Assembly: GCF_000473245.1 (NCBI RefSeq)
Contig: NC_022524.1
Coordinates: 2,256,501-2,320,500, forward strand
Source of the DNA: Bacillus infantis NRRL B-14911
GTDB lineage: Bacteria; Bacillota; Bacilli; Bacillales; Cytobacillaceae
Length of the DNA: 64,000 bases
Direction of reading: 5' to 3'
Below, piece by piece: positions 51,353 through 60,223 of this stretch. The notes below the pieces were generated by a model that had not been told where the DNA came from, ran no database searches, and was given only the letters and a program-made list of their open reading frames with translations. Position numbers and translations under genes: made by a program. Numbering within the stretch: position 1 is the stretch's first letter; every line of letters starts with the position of its first letter.

Positions 51353-52816
51353 CTATTGATTCCGTTTCACCTTTTCTCTAACTTGCTCAATATTGCGCAT
51401 TTTGTTTTCCCAGCATAATGTGCTCAAATCAACCGGATATTCCTCAGGATTGAGGGAGCGCTTGTATTCATCCCAGAGCACATGCAGATTGCTCTTTGCA
51501 AAAGCTTGTATCTTGTTGAGCTCAGGGGTTTCATATACAAGCTTCCCATCACGGAAAATATCATGATGCAGCTCCTGTGCCTTAAAGCTGGTGATGAATT
51601 TGCTGATAAAGGTATGGACCGGATGGAACATTTTCAGCCTTTCTTCTTCTTCGGGCCGTTCATTCTCCATAGCAATATAGTCGCCCTCTGATTTTTGATT
51701 AGCCGTATTGATGATCCTGTAAACCTTTTTCAGGCCAGGGGTTGTGACCTTTTCAGGATTGCCGCTGATTTTGATGGTGTCTTTCATGTTACCTTCTTCA
51801 TCCTCAATGGACACAAGCTTATAAACGGCACCCAGGGCTGGCTGCTCATAAGCCGTGATAAGCTTTGTCCCGATGCCCCATGTGTCTATTTTTGCACCCT
51901 GGGCTTTCAGGTTCATGATGGTGTATTCATCAAGGTCATTTGATGCTACTATCTTTGCATTCGGGAACCCGGCTTCATCCAGCATCCTTCTGGCTTCTTT
52001 TGAAAGATAGGCAAGGTCGCCGCTGTCCAGCCTTATCCCTATAAAGTTGATTTTATCGCCAAGTTCCTTCGCTACCTTAATGGCGTTTGGAACCCCGGAT
52101 TTCAGGGTGTCATAAGTATCTACCAGGAATACACAGTCTTTATGCCGGCGTGCATATTTGTGAAATGCAGTATATTCATCCCGGTAAGCCTGTACAAGCG
52201 CATGTGCATGTGTACCGGAAACAGGAATGCCGAACAGCTTCCCGGCCCGCACATTGGAGGTTGCATTGAAGCCTCCTATATAGGCCGCTCTTGTTCCCCA
52301 GATGGCAGCATCCATTTCCTGTGCTCTTCTCGTTCCGAATTCCATCGCAGTTTCCTCGCCGACCACCTGCTTGATGCGGGAAGCCTTGGTTGCAATAAGG
52401 GTCTGGTAATTAATAATATTCAAAAGAGCCGTTTCGACCAATTGCGCCTGGGCAAGCGGAGCTTCAATCCTCATGATCGGCTCGTTTCCGAAAACAAGTT
52501 CACCTTCTGCCATTGAACGGACAGATCCGGTGAATCGCAATTCTGCCAGATACTCAAGGAAATCTTCTTTATAGTGAAGCTCATCCCTTAAATAATCGAT
52601 ATCTGTTTCAGTAAAACGGAAATTTTCGAGATAGCCTATTACCCGTTCAAGGCCGGCAAAAATACCATAGCCGTTTCCAAACGGTAGCTTCCGGAAAAAT
52701 AGCTCAAACACCGCTTTACGGTTATGAACGCCATCCTCCCAGTATGTTTCGGCCATATTGATTTGATATAAGTCAGTATGAAGAGTCAAACTGTCGTCCA
52801 GATACTTTCCTTTCAT
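51353..52816 (-). CDS. pncB: Nicotinate phosphoribosyltransferase PncB
   Basis: 487 residues. Converts nicotinate and PRPP to nicotinate mononucleotide in the Preiss-Handler salvage route. Motifs: LHTDLYQINMAETYW, FEFGTRRAQEMDAA, SGTHAHALVQAY and GIRLDSGDLAYLSKEAR. Length fits the long Bacillus form. GGAGG precedes the ATG; it lies 16 bp after pncA and 15 bp before nadE. Confidence 0.96.
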   Translation of the reverse strand: MKGKYLDDSLTLHTDLYQINMAETYWEDGVHNRKAVFELFFRKLPFGNGYGIFAGLERVIGYLENFRFTETDIDYLRDELHYKEDFLEYLAELRFTGSVRSMAEGELVFGNEPIMRIEAPLAQAQLVETALLNIINYQTLIATKASRIKQVVGEETAMEFGTRRAQEMDAAIWGTRAAYIGGFNATSNVRAGKLFGIPVSGTHAHALVQAYRDEYTAFHKYARRHKDCVFLVDTYDTLKSGVPNAIKVAKELGDKINFIGIRLDSGDLAYLSKEARRMLDEAGFPNAKIVASNDLDEYTIMNLKAQGAKIDTWGIGTKLITAYEQPALGAVYKLVSIEDEEGNMKDTIKISGNPEKVTTPGLKKVYRIINTANQKSEGDYIAMENERPEEEERLKMFHPVHTFISKFITSFKAQELHHDIFRDGKLVYETPELNKIQAFAKSNLHVLWDEYKRSLNPEEYPVDLSTLCWENKMRNIEQVREKVKRNQ

Positions 52817-52832
52817 GTCCTACCTCCAATGA

Positions 52833-53378
52833 TTACTCTATTACCAAAGCATTCAGGCTGCCTTTGAAATGCTCCAGTGCCCAGCTGTGTCCTGCCTGGT
52901 TAAAGCTTGCGACCGCCTTCTCATGCACGATGATTTTATACCCTTTATTATAAGCATCCACAGCTGTATGAAGAACACAGATATCGGTACAGACCCCTGC
53001 CAGATGGAGCTCTTCAATCCCCCGCTCCCTCAGCTTAAGTTCAAGATCAGTTCCTGCAAAGGCACTATAGCGCGTTTTGTCCATCCAGTGGACATTTTCC
53101 TTACTCTGGTGCTGCATAAACACATTTTTCAGGCTGCCATATAAATCCCGCCCTTTAGTACCTTCTATGTTATGGGGCGGATAAAGCTCTGTTTCAGGAT
53201 GAAAAGGATCATTTTCTTTGTGGAGATCAATGGCAAAAACGGTATAATGCCCTTCCTTTATGAAAGTCTCAGTAAGGTTTGTTATGTATTCTTCGATTTC
53301 CTGGGCAGGCTTGCCGCACGGCAGGGCTCCGATTACAAAATCATAAGTGTAATCAATATTGATTAATGCTTTTTTCAT
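52833..53378 (-). CDS. pncA: Nicotinamidase PncA
   Basis: 181 residues of the isochorismatase-like hydrolase family; deamidates nicotinamide to nicotinate. Catalytic Asp9 (NIDYTYDF), Lys in MDKTRYSAF and Cys in GVCTDICVLHT are all present. First gene of a three-gene NAD salvage operon with pncB and nadE. A TATAAT lies about 50 bp upstream on the minus strand, with a weak -35. Confidence 0.93.
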   Translation of the reverse strand: MKKALINIDYTYDFVIGALPCGKPAQEIEEYITNLTETFIKEGHYTVFAIDLHKENDPFHPETELYPPHNIEGTKGRDLYGSLKNVFMQHQSKENVHWMDKTRYSAFAGTDLELKLRERGIEELHLAGVCTDICVLHTAVDAYNKGYKIIVHEKAVASFNQAGHSWALEHFKGSLNALVIE

Positions 53379-53599
53379 ACAGAATTCCTCCCTTGCTCTT
53401 TAAGAATAAATCTATTATAAGCCAATTCATGGAAGGAATCATCCCGGAGCTTTCTCCAAAATGGTTCATCTTTTACGATGATACCCCAACTTCAAGCTAT
53501 TTACTCTTATAAAGCCCTGCAACCGGCTCAGAATCTTTGACAGCCCAAGCACACTCCCGGGCCTGAGAATATCATGTAAAGATGAAAGGAGTGTGACAG

Positions 53600-54376
53600 A
53601 TGATTAATTGGAAGCAGTTCTTTGCTGTATTGATCCCGGTCCTTCTGATAGCGGCCATTCCTTTTATTATTTTCCACTGGGGTCCTTCAAAGGGAGATGA
53701 CAGCGGCGGAAATGAGACCGATCCCGAATCGGTGGTGTGGGGAGTCGATTCCGCCAGCCTGACGACAGAGGAACTATTTTCCTGTGTTAGAGATAACTTT
53801 GGGAACCCTCAGATCTGGGGAAGATATCTGGGAACTAAAGAAGGAGTTTCACAAGGACTGACAAAAGAGGAAGCGGCCTTTCTGCAATCCAATAATGCCG
53901 GAATCCTGCTGATCAATAACCAATTCACAGATGCTACAGGCATGGAAAATGGAACAGAAATAGGGAATCTGGGGATTCAGCTTGCCAGTGAGCTGGGGGT
54001 TCCGGAAGGTACAGCCATTTTTGCTGATATAGAACCTGACTATCCGGTTGACTCTGACTTTATTAGAGGCTATTACGGCGCTATGAGTGAATCTCCATAT
54101 GAGGCAGGGATTTATGGTGTTTTTTCCAGCAACAGCACTCTGTATGCCGCTTATAATAATGCTGCCGCAGACTCAGCCGGATTGAAGGAGAATGTAATTA
54201 TTTGGACAGCTTATCCTCAAGCTGGGATTTCCACTGAAAGCGAGGCACCTGCCTACAGTCCGGAAGCACCGGAAGGGTCAGCTGTGTTGGGCTGGCAATA
54301 TGGACTAGATGCCGAAGCCTGCAATATTGATACCAATCTATTTAAGGGGCGTATGATTGAATATATATGGAAGTAG
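53600..54376 (+). CDS. Membrane-anchored DUF1906 (Rv2525c-like) glycoside-hydrolase-fold protein
   Basis: 258 residues: an N-terminal membrane anchor (about 8-27), an acidic linker (GDDSGGNETDPES), then a TIM-barrel-like domain with WGVDSASLTTEELFSCV, WGRYLGTKEG, AIFADIEPDYPVDSDFIRGYY and a final NIDTNLFKGRM. The DIEP strand carries the acidic residues expected in this family. It probably acts on the cell wall outside the membrane, which is inference. AAAGGAG precedes the ATG. Confidence 0.8.
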   Translation: MINWKQFFAVLIPVLLIAAIPFIIFHWGPSKGDDSGGNETDPESVVWGVDSASLTTEELFSCVRDNFGNPQIWGRYLGTKEGVSQGLTKEEAAFLQSNNAGILLINNQFTDATGMENGTEIGNLGIQLASELGVPEGTAIFADIEPDYPVDSDFIRGYYGAMSESPYEAGIYGVFSSNSTLYAAYNNAAADSAGLKENVIIWTAYPQAGISTESEAPAYSPEAPEGSAVLGWQYGLDAEACNIDTNLFKGRMIEYIWK

Positions 54377-54383
54377 AACCGTC

Positions 54384-54415
54384 AGTCCGGCTTAAGGAAG
54401 CCGGACTTTACTTTT
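54384..54415 (+). terminator. Terminator of the DUF1906 gene
   Basis: AGTCCGGCTT/AAGCCGGACT with an AAGG tetraloop, then TTACTTTT. Confidence 0.85.
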
Positions 54416-54438
54416 AAGTAAACTTATATATTTTTTGG

Positions 54439-54467
54439 TTGACATTAAATTCTGAAAGGTTTACATT
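54439..54467 (+). promoter_or_regulatory. SigmaA promoter of bioY
   Basis: TTGACA, 17 bp, TACATT. Confidence 0.65.
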
Positions 54468-54471
54468 TTAA

Positions 54472-54502
54472 TTGTTAACATACATAAGATTATAGTTTAC
54501 TG
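54472..54502 (+). promoter_or_regulatory. BirA operator of bioY
   Basis: TTGTTAAC, 15 bp, GTTTACTG. The left half is the full BirA half-site and the right half is degenerate. Location immediately after the -10 box fits biotin-dependent repression. Confidence 0.65.
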
Positions 54503-54514
54503 AAAAGGAGAATC

Positions 54515-55096
54515 ATGATGACGAAAGATCAACTTAAACTTAGGTCAATGATTGTGACTGCATTATTTGCAGCGATCATCGGGGTGCTGGCACAGATTAC
54601 TGTTCCGCTGCCTCTCGTGCCAATTACCGGCCAGACGCTGGCAATCGGACTGGCAGCTACCATACTTGGCTCCCGTTACGGAACTTTATCGGTTATTCTT
54701 TATCTGATTATCGGCGCTGCCGGTGTTCCTGTTTTTGCTGAATTTTCAGGAGGCATTTCAAAGCTGGCCGGTCCAACGGGAGGGTATCTTGTCGGCTTTA
54801 TTCCTGCCGCTTTTATCACCGGGCTGTATATTGAAAAAACGGGTTTTACCTTCAAGCATGCTTTAGTGGCCAACATAATCGGGATGTTCGTTACCCTCAT
54901 TTTTGGAACTGCCTGGCTTAAGATTGCAGCAGGGCTTGGATGGGGTGCTGCAATCGCAGGAGGATTTACGCCTTTCCTTGCTGTAGGAGTCATAAAAGCG
55001 GCCCTGGCAGCCTGGGCCGGGATCATTGTAAGGCGAAGGCTTGTGAGTGCAAGGCTCCTCTTCACGTCAGGACCCGCAGTAAAAGAGTCTGCATAA
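54515..55096 (+). CDS. bioY: Biotin transporter S component BioY
   Basis: 193 residues with six predicted helices. BioY is the substrate-binding subunit of an ECF transporter, working with shared EcfAA'T. Motifs: ITVPLPLVPITGQTLAIGLA, GSRYGTLSVILYLIIGAAGVPVFA and GPTGGYLVGF. AAGGAG lies four bases before the first of two tandem ATGs (54515 and 54518); the second has the better spacing. A BirA operator overlaps the promoter. Confidence 0.94.
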   Translation: MMTKDQLKLRSMIVTALFAAIIGVLAQITVPLPLVPITGQTLAIGLAATILGSRYGTLSVILYLIIGAAGVPVFAEFSGGISKLAGPTGGYLVGFIPAAFITGLYIEKTGFTFKHALVANIIGMFVTLIFGTAWLKIAAGLGWGAAIAGGFTPFLAVGVIKAALAAWAGIIVRRRLVSARLLFTSGPAVKESA

Positions 55097-55110
55097 TGTA
55101 ATAAAAATTG

Positions 55111-55146
55111 AGGGCTGTCCATTATGAGGGCAGCCATTTTATTTTC
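55111..55146. terminator. Bidirectional terminator after bioY
   Basis: GGCTGTCC/GGGCAGCC hairpin followed by ATTTTATTTTC; overlaps the end of the convergent flippase-like gene. Confidence 0.65.
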
Positions 55147-56035
55147 CCAGTATTTTCTTTACAATAAACGGTGTTCCTAGAAGGACTGGGAATAGATAAT
55201 AGCTGAGCCTGTACAAAAACAGGATGAGCATGGCAGCTTCACCTGCAACCCCCTCCCTCTGCATCATTAAGAGGAAGATCAGATCAAAAGATCCTGCTCC
55301 GCCCGGAATCATGCTGATAATTCCAGTACACAGCGCGATGATGACGATTGGGAACAGCTGAAAAAAGGATATGTTCACCCCGATTGTATGGGATATCCCC
55401 CATATGCATAGGACGATGAACAGCCATTCAAAGATTGAAATGGCAACCAGCTCAGATACAAAGCCTTTCCGGTTTCCGGGAATATCCCAAAAAGGCTTCC
55501 GGTGCCAGTAAAGTGCCAAAAAAAGCGGGTTATAAAGTGCAATCGCCCATAAGGGCACACTCTCCCAGCCATCCAGCGGCCCTGCAGAATTGGTTAGGAC
55601 AGCAATTGCAAAAAGAGAAAGACCGGTTAAAAAGAAGAACGAGAGCTTGGCAGCCGTCAATACCAGCGGACTGTCCTTCGGCAGATATTTCTTATAGAAA
55701 TATGTCCTGAGGGTGGCACCCGCTATGCCTCCCAGACCCACGATATTGGAATACGCGTTAGCTGAAAGTGAATAAAAGAATAATTTTGTTTTCGGTATAT
55801 GGACAGAAAACATCTGAAGCAGTACAACATCGTAAAAGTACATTGGAGAAAGGGCGGCGATTCCAAGAGCAAATATATAGAGCAAATCCAGGAATGAAAG
55901 ACTGCGGGCCAATCCGGCAGAAGCATCCCAGTCCAATTTGGAGAGCATGCCTTTAGCCTCATATCCTAAGACAATGAAAAATAATGCTGGCAGGGCAAGT
56001 TTCAGCAGAAAGATATATTTATTTTTTATTGCCAC
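55139..56035 (-). CDS. Lysylphosphatidylglycerol flippase-like membrane protein (UPF0104/YbhN type)
   Basis: 298 residues from a GTG start with AGGAGG six bases upstream; 35 codons are open upstream but contain no ribosome site. Seven or eight helices. The pattern SPMYFYDVVL, ANAYSNIVGLGGIAGATLRTYFY and MIPGGAGSFDLIFLLM (Gly-Gly motifs) matches the lysylphosphatidylglycerol synthase transmembrane region, seen in the flippase half of MprF and in stand-alone YbhN proteins. It lacks the aminoacyl-transfer half, so it is probably a lipid flippase or a relative. Confidence 0.82.
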   Translation of the reverse strand: MAIKNKYIFLLKLALPALFFIVLGYEAKGMLSKLDWDASAGLARSLSFLDLLYIFALGIAALSPMYFYDVVLLQMFSVHIPKTKLFFYSLSANAYSNIVGLGGIAGATLRTYFYKKYLPKDSPLVLTAAKLSFFFLTGLSLFAIAVLTNSAGPLDGWESVPLWAIALYNPLFLALYWHRKPFWDIPGNRKGFVSELVAISIFEWLFIVLCIWGISHTIGVNISFFQLFPIVIIALCTGIISMIPGGAGSFDLIFLLMMQREGVAGEAAMLILFLYRLSYYLFPVLLGTPFIVKKILGK

Positions 56036-56203
56036 CCTTTTCCTCCTCTCTGTTAATCTGCTATAACTTATCCTATTCATTCTTTCGTTTAAAAAGAATC
56101 TGCAGCCTGCTGAATCAGTTGGACCGCCGCCGGGCAACATTGCCTTTAGTGCTGAAATAGCATATAATGACAGTATTGGCCTACTAATGTATGGGGTGAA
56201 TGA

Positions 56204-56506
56204 ATGTTTGATCTTTTAATGGATTTTACAAATATTCCGGCTGAATATACTTTGTATGCGAGCTTCATGCTTGGCCTTACAGTAAAGTTCTTATGGGCAT
56301 GGAATATTGAATACTCTTTCATGGAATCTACCTGCAAGCCAGCCGAGCTGGGCGCCGGTTCTGAAAGCCTTAAGCTTTACGAAGCATGCGGCAGGCCCTT
56401 CAGCCCGCTTCTCCGCTGGATTGCCAAATATATACGCGCCAAGGAAGGATCGGGCAGCGACTCCGAGGATGCAGACTCCTCCATTTTGCTTAAATTTGCT
56501 ATCTAA
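56204..56506 (+). CDS. Hypothetical protein preceding yidC2
   Basis: 100 residues from an ATG with GGGGTG five bases upstream. A hydrophobic stretch (TLYASFMLGLTVKFLWAWNI, about 16-35) could be membrane-inserted; the rest is polar with a basic patch RWIAKYIRAKEG. Family not recognised. Stop lies 25 bp before the yidC2 start, so they may be co-transcribed. Confidence 0.5.
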   Translation: MFDLLMDFTNIPAEYTLYASFMLGLTVKFLWAWNIEYSFMESTCKPAELGAGSESLKLYEACGRPFSPLLRWIAKYIRAKEGSGSDSEDADSSILLKFAI

Positions 56507-56531
56507 AATTTAAACTAATGGAGGAATTAAA

Positions 56532-57320
56532 TTGAAATTGAAAAAAAATCCTGCTGCATTTCTTGTTCTATCTTTAACAGCTATCCTTCTTTCCGCATGC
56601 CAGGCATCACAGCCCGGCCAGCAGAGTGATGGCTTTTTCAACACCTATCTGGTCCAGCCTTTTGCAAGTGCCATCCATATGGTCGCTGAATTATTTAATG
56701 GCAATTTCGGTTTATCCATCATCCTTATTACGCTGATCATCCGCCTGGCCCTTATGCCGCTTATGCTTAAGCAGTACAAAAGGCAGCAGGATATGAAAGG
56801 CAAAATGGATGTGCTGAAGCCGGAAATGGACAAGATCCAGGCCCAGTTGAAAAAGACGAAAGATCAAAAAGAACAGCAAAAGCTGCAGCAGGAAATGTTT
56901 GCCCTTTACCGCAAGCATGGAGTCAACCCGCTCAATATGGGCTGTCTTCCTATCCTGATTCAAATGCCTATTCTGATGGGCTTTTACTATGCCATCAGAA
57001 GTTCTCATGAAATTGCTACCCATTCTTTTCTATGGTTCAACCTTGGACAGCCTGATCTGCTCATAACAGCTGCAGCAGGCATAGTCTACTATCTGCAGTT
57101 TAAAGTGACTCAGGCCAATATGCCAGTCCAGCAGCAAAACCAGATGAAGTTCATGGGACTGCTCTCGCCGGTCATGATTGTGGTCTTCTCCTTCAGCGCT
57201 CCAGCAGCCCTGCCATTATACTGGACTGTAGGAGGAACATTCCTTATCGTGCAGACCCTTATCGGACGCAGGCTTTATCAGACGGCTCCTGCAGCCAAAG
57301 AAGCGGAAATATCTAAGTAA
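56532..57320 (+). CDS. yqjG: YidC/Oxa1 membrane protein insertase (YqjG type)
   Basis: 262 residues from a TTG start with GGAGG seven bases upstream. Lipoprotein signal with lipobox LSAC (about residue 21), then five core helices: LFNGNFGLSIILITLIIRLALMPL (with the substrate-groove Arg), a cytoplasmic loop KMDVLKPEMDKIQAQLKK, then GCLPILIQMPILMGFYYAI. It inserts membrane proteins alongside Sec. Length and sequence fit the second paralogue YqjG more than SpoIIIJ, but the pair is hard to separate by eye. Confidence 0.9.
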   Translation: MKLKKNPAAFLVLSLTAILLSACQASQPGQQSDGFFNTYLVQPFASAIHMVAELFNGNFGLSIILITLIIRLALMPLMLKQYKRQQDMKGKMDVLKPEMDKIQAQLKKTKDQKEQQKLQQEMFALYRKHGVNPLNMGCLPILIQMPILMGFYYAIRSSHEIATHSFLWFNLGQPDLLITAAAGIVYYLQFKVTQANMPVQQQNQMKFMGLLSPVMIVVFSFSAPAALPLYWTVGGTFLIVQTLIGRRLYQTAPAAKEAEISK

Positions 57321-57325
57321 TATTG

Positions 57326-57361
57326 AAAGAAGCATGAGGGAAACCTTCATGCTTCTTTTTT
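57326..57361 (+). terminator. Terminator of yqjG
   Basis: GAAGCATGA/TTCATGCTTC stem and a T6 run. Confidence 0.85.
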
Positions 57362-57414
57362 GTATAAATGGCATGGAACTCTGAAATAATGAAGAATAGA
57401 AAGGATGTGGGATT

Positions 57415-57957
57415 TTGATCAGCAAAAGACTATTTCTAACGGGATTTGCAGCCCTCTCTGTTCTCCCCGGCTGCGGAATTAATGAAAAAGATACATATGA
57501 TGATACTGCTATCAGGGATATGGGAAGCAAGCAGACTGAAAATCTCATCAGCAGCCCGAAGGAAGACAGTGAAACAAACACAAAGCTGACAGATCCAACA
57601 AGGACATCTTATGAAGGGAAAAATGAAGCGCCCAGGCTGATCCTGGATGAAAATGCTTCTAATAGGATCAGCAGTATGGACATGGTTAATGATGCTGTCG
57701 TGATTAAAACGAATAACCGCACGTTTGTTGCGGTAAAGCCAGGTAATGATTACCAGCTTGCCGAAAACTCCAGACAGGAAATCAAACAGGCAATGCAGGG
57801 AGAAAACTCTGCAAGAACGGTTTATTTAACAGAGGATGCAGAGTTTTATAAGCACGTAAAATCCTATCAGGATGCAATCATTGCCGGAAAACCGGTTGAT
57901 CAGCTATACCAGGAGTTTATAATGCTTGCAGAAAAAACATTTCCAAGTCTTAAATAG
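57415..57957 (+). CDS. YhcN/YlaJ-family sporulation lipoprotein
   Basis: 180 residues from a TTG start. Signal peptide with lipobox LPGC (Cys20). The C-terminal domain (about 85-180) has the pattern DMVNDAVVIKTNNRTFVAVKP and AEFYKHVKSYQDAI, found in the YhcN/YlaJ family of spore-membrane lipoproteins involved in spore outgrowth. It overlaps the convergent acetyltransferase gene by 8 bp. Confidence 0.82.
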   Translation: MISKRLFLTGFAALSVLPGCGINEKDTYDDTAIRDMGSKQTENLISSPKEDSETNTKLTDPTRTSYEGKNEAPRLILDENASNRISSMDMVNDAVVIKTNNRTFVAVKPGNDYQLAENSRQEIKQAMQGENSARTVYLTEDAEFYKHVKSYQDAIIAGKPVDQLYQEFIMLAEKTFPSLK

Positions 57958-58552
57958 GATAGATATGCACCATTTTCTGTATGAGCCTTTCTTTTACTTC
58001 CGGCCATTCTTCTTTTAAGATGCTGTAAAATACAGTATTCCTGGCGTATCCATTTGCTATGATCCTGTCTTTCCGAAGAATGCCCTCTTTAACTGCACCG
58101 AGCCTTTCAATTGCCTTCTGGGATCTGACATTCCTGCTGTCCGTTTTTAGCTGGACCCTGTTCATATCCCATTGTTCAAAAGCGTGCCTAAGAAGGAGAA
58201 ACTTGCATTCCGTATTCACAGATGTCCTCCAGACATCTGGCGTATACCATGTTGAGCCGATTTCAAGCGTTTTATTTTCCGGCAGGATGTCCAGAAACCT
58301 GGTGCTGCCCACAAGCCTGCCGGATTCCCTCAGGGCCACCGAAAAAGCCAGGTGTTTCCCTTCCTTCTCCAAATCCGCCGCTTTCTGGATATCTGCCTCC
58401 ATTTCATCAAGGCTAAAGATTTTTGACGCCGTATATTCCCAGATCTCCTTATAATCAGCAGCCTCCCACAGCAAACTGCTTTGTTCTTCATGCATTGGGC
58501 TCAGCCTGACGGTCTTTCCTTCAAGGATGGGCGGTTCTATCCATAATGCCAT
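57950..58552 (-). CDS. GNAT-family N-acetyltransferase (RimJ/RimL-like)
   Basis: 200 residues. The acetyl-CoA fold of GNAT enzymes: FSVALRESGRLVGSTRFLDI, then LEIGSTWYTPDVWRTSVNTE and MNRVQLKTDSRNVRSQKAIERLGAVKEGILRKD, a pattern typical of the RimJ-type branch. The substrate is unknown. It converges with the YhcN gene with overlapping stops. Confidence 0.88.
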   Translation of the reverse strand: MALWIEPPILEGKTVRLSPMHEEQSSLLWEAADYKEIWEYTASKIFSLDEMEADIQKAADLEKEGKHLAFSVALRESGRLVGSTRFLDILPENKTLEIGSTWYTPDVWRTSVNTECKFLLLRHAFEQWDMNRVQLKTDSRNVRSQKAIERLGAVKEGILRKDRIIANGYARNTVFYSILKEEWPEVKERLIQKMVHIYPI

Positions 58553-58623
58553 AAAAGTTCTCCTCCTGTTCTGCTAAGAAAAACTATATTCGACAATGGT
58601 TGAGAAAAATCCTTTTTCAAAAA

Positions 58624-58652
58624 TAAAAAGCCCCAGGCATATGCCCGGAGCT
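58624..58652 (-). terminator. Terminator of the DUF6501-like gene
   Basis: AGCTCCGGGCA/TGCCTGGGGCT stem, then TTTTTATTT on the minus strand. Confidence 0.8.
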
Positions 58653-58658
58653 CTCTTC

Positions 58659-58862
58659 TTAAGCTTCCTGAAAGTAATCTTTATAAAAACCGCTCACTTT
58701 TCCGGAATTGTCTACGACAAAATAAAACTCTTCTGTCTCATTTTTTACTTCATACTCTTTGCCCTCAGTAAGCGCCCTGTTCACAATATACTTGGCTGCA
58801 TTCGTATGGACGCATTTTACTGTTTTTAATGTTGGCCGTTCATGCCAGTCTAAATGGATCAT
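58659..58862 (-). CDS. DUF6501-like small protein
   Basis: 67 residues from the ATG after AAGGAG (MIHLDWHERPTLKTVKCVHT). A small alpha/beta domain with KYIVNRALTEGKEYEVKNETEEFYFVVD and a final GFYKDYF. It resembles DUF6501 proteins of Bacillus; the function is unknown. Nine codons upstream are open but without a ribosome site. Confidence 0.65.
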   Translation of the reverse strand: MIHLDWHERPTLKTVKCVHTNAAKYIVNRALTEGKEYEVKNETEEFYFVVDNSGKVSGFYKDYFQEA

Positions 58863-58913
58863 CTTTTGCCACTCCTTCAGCTTTTTCACCTTTTAGTATA
58901 AAGAATCGGGAGC

Positions 58914-59141
58914 CTATATAGCAACTGGATTTTCCTCTTCATCCGGTTTTGGCTGGATATTAGTAATGATGTTATCAATATATTCTTCATCGAAAGTGTA
59001 CATTTCACCTGTCACTATATTCTTGCATGTTACATATGTTTTTTGGCAAATATTATCTAGCCGGATGAATTCTAAGTATTGATAAAGCTTTTTCTTATAG
59101 ATTACTTCAATCAGCAAGCCATTATCCATAATCATATTCAT
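58914..59141 (-). CDS. Hypothetical small protein
   Basis: 75 residues from the ATG after AGAGGG (MNMIMDNGLLIEVIYKKKLY). Mixed beta pattern with TYVTCKNIVTGEMYTFDEEYIDNII and an acidic tail. Unknown family. It lies 51 bp upstream of the DUF6501-like gene on the same strand and could share its transcript. Confidence 0.5.
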   Translation of the reverse strand: MNMIMDNGLLIEVIYKKKLYQYLEFIRLDNICQKTYVTCKNIVTGEMYTFDEEYIDNIITNIQPKPDEEENPVAI

Positions 59142-59231
59142 ATGCTGACCCTCTTTCTGAGATGATGGCAAAGGTTATTTACCACCTTGGGAGCCAGTAT
59201 TAAACCTATGGATAGGCTTTAGCAGAAATTT

Positions 59232-60110
59232 TTATTCCTTTTGGCCAGCTAAAGGGCTTTGGGAACGGAGCGCAGCGATCTTTCCTTCTAGCTTCTTGAA
59301 ATATTCCCCGCTTAGCCTCCCCTTTGCACCCCGAAGGATCTCTGCAGCATAATGGTCAGGAGGTGCAAGCTCATCCCGTTTATTATAAACATGAAAGGAA
59401 AGGACATTTTTATGCAAAATGCCTTCTGATTTGATATCAACGAAAACGGGCCTGTACAGTCCTCCATGAAAACCTTCACGGATGAACAGGTATTCGACTG
59501 CATCATATGGCAATCGGTAAAGGATCCCCTCAGTCAATCCGCCATCCTCAATGATATCTCCCCTGCCCTCGTCCGGCCTCTCCAGAAGATATTTCATTGA
59601 GTAGCCTTCTAAGGTGCCTGATCCAATAATCTGCTGAAAAAAATGATCCACCTTTGCCAGTCTGAAGCGTTCATCGTCCATACAGGAGCCGTAAGCAAAA
59701 TATAATACGTCTGCAGGGCGTTCTTCCATAAATCTGTAAAGTTTCCAATCGCCATGAAGGATAGGTTTCGCCAAAAGATCATCTCTGTTGGATATATAAA
59801 CAAAACCGCTGAGGGAGCCGGCATCCGTATGGATGTCCTGCTCCACCCTGTCATAGAGATTATCCTTCCGGCCAGGAATATAATCCTCCAATTCATCAAG
59901 GTCCTTGAATTGATCCAAGTGCACTTCATATAATTCCCCGTATACTTTCTGATTGGCTGAAGCCTTCATGGAAGGATAGCCCAGCCCTGTGTCATACAGT
60001 TCCCCGTAAACCCATGCCTGCTCTGCCAGGCACCTGCCGGTTTCCAGCAGATAGTGATTCTCTTCATGCTTTCTCAATGTACCGTACACAAACAGCTTTA
60101 CGTAAGACAA
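59232..60110 (-). CDS. ykqA: Two-domain gamma-glutamylcyclotransferase-like protein YkqA
   Basis: 292 residues from a TTG with GGAGG seven bases upstream (another TTG two codons earlier sits on the ribosome site). Two GGCT/AIG2-type folds in tandem: N-terminal KLFVYGTLRKHEENHYLL (YGTLR substrate loop) and C-terminal LYFAYGSCMDDERF (YGS loop). B. subtilis YkqA has the same layout. Such enzymes release 5-oxoproline from gamma-glutamyl compounds; the physiological substrate is unknown. Confidence 0.85.
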   Translation of the reverse strand: MSYVKLFVYGTLRKHEENHYLLETGRCLAEQAWVYGELYDTGLGYPSMKASANQKVYGELYEVHLDQFKDLDELEDYIPGRKDNLYDRVEQDIHTDAGSLSGFVYISNRDDLLAKPILHGDWKLYRFMEERPADVLYFAYGSCMDDERFRLAKVDHFFQQIIGSGTLEGYSMKYLLERPDEGRGDIIEDGGLTEGILYRLPYDAVEYLFIREGFHGGLYRPVFVDIKSEGILHKNVLSFHVYNKRDELAPPDHYAAEILRGAKGRLSGEYFKKLEGKIAALRSQSPLAGQKE

Positions 60111-60189
60111 TGTCAAACCTCCATATTGATATAAAATGAAATGTTGATTCCCGTCATTCCTGCCTTACGCCTATTATACAGAATATAGA

Positions 60190-60216
60190 AAGCAGGGGCT
60201 AATGAAGACCCTGCTT
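60190..60216 (-). terminator. Weak terminator after the small gene at 60224
   Basis: GCAGGG/CCCTGC hairpin followed by TTTCTATATT on the minus strand. Confidence 0.5.
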
Positions 60217-60223
60217 TACCTGG

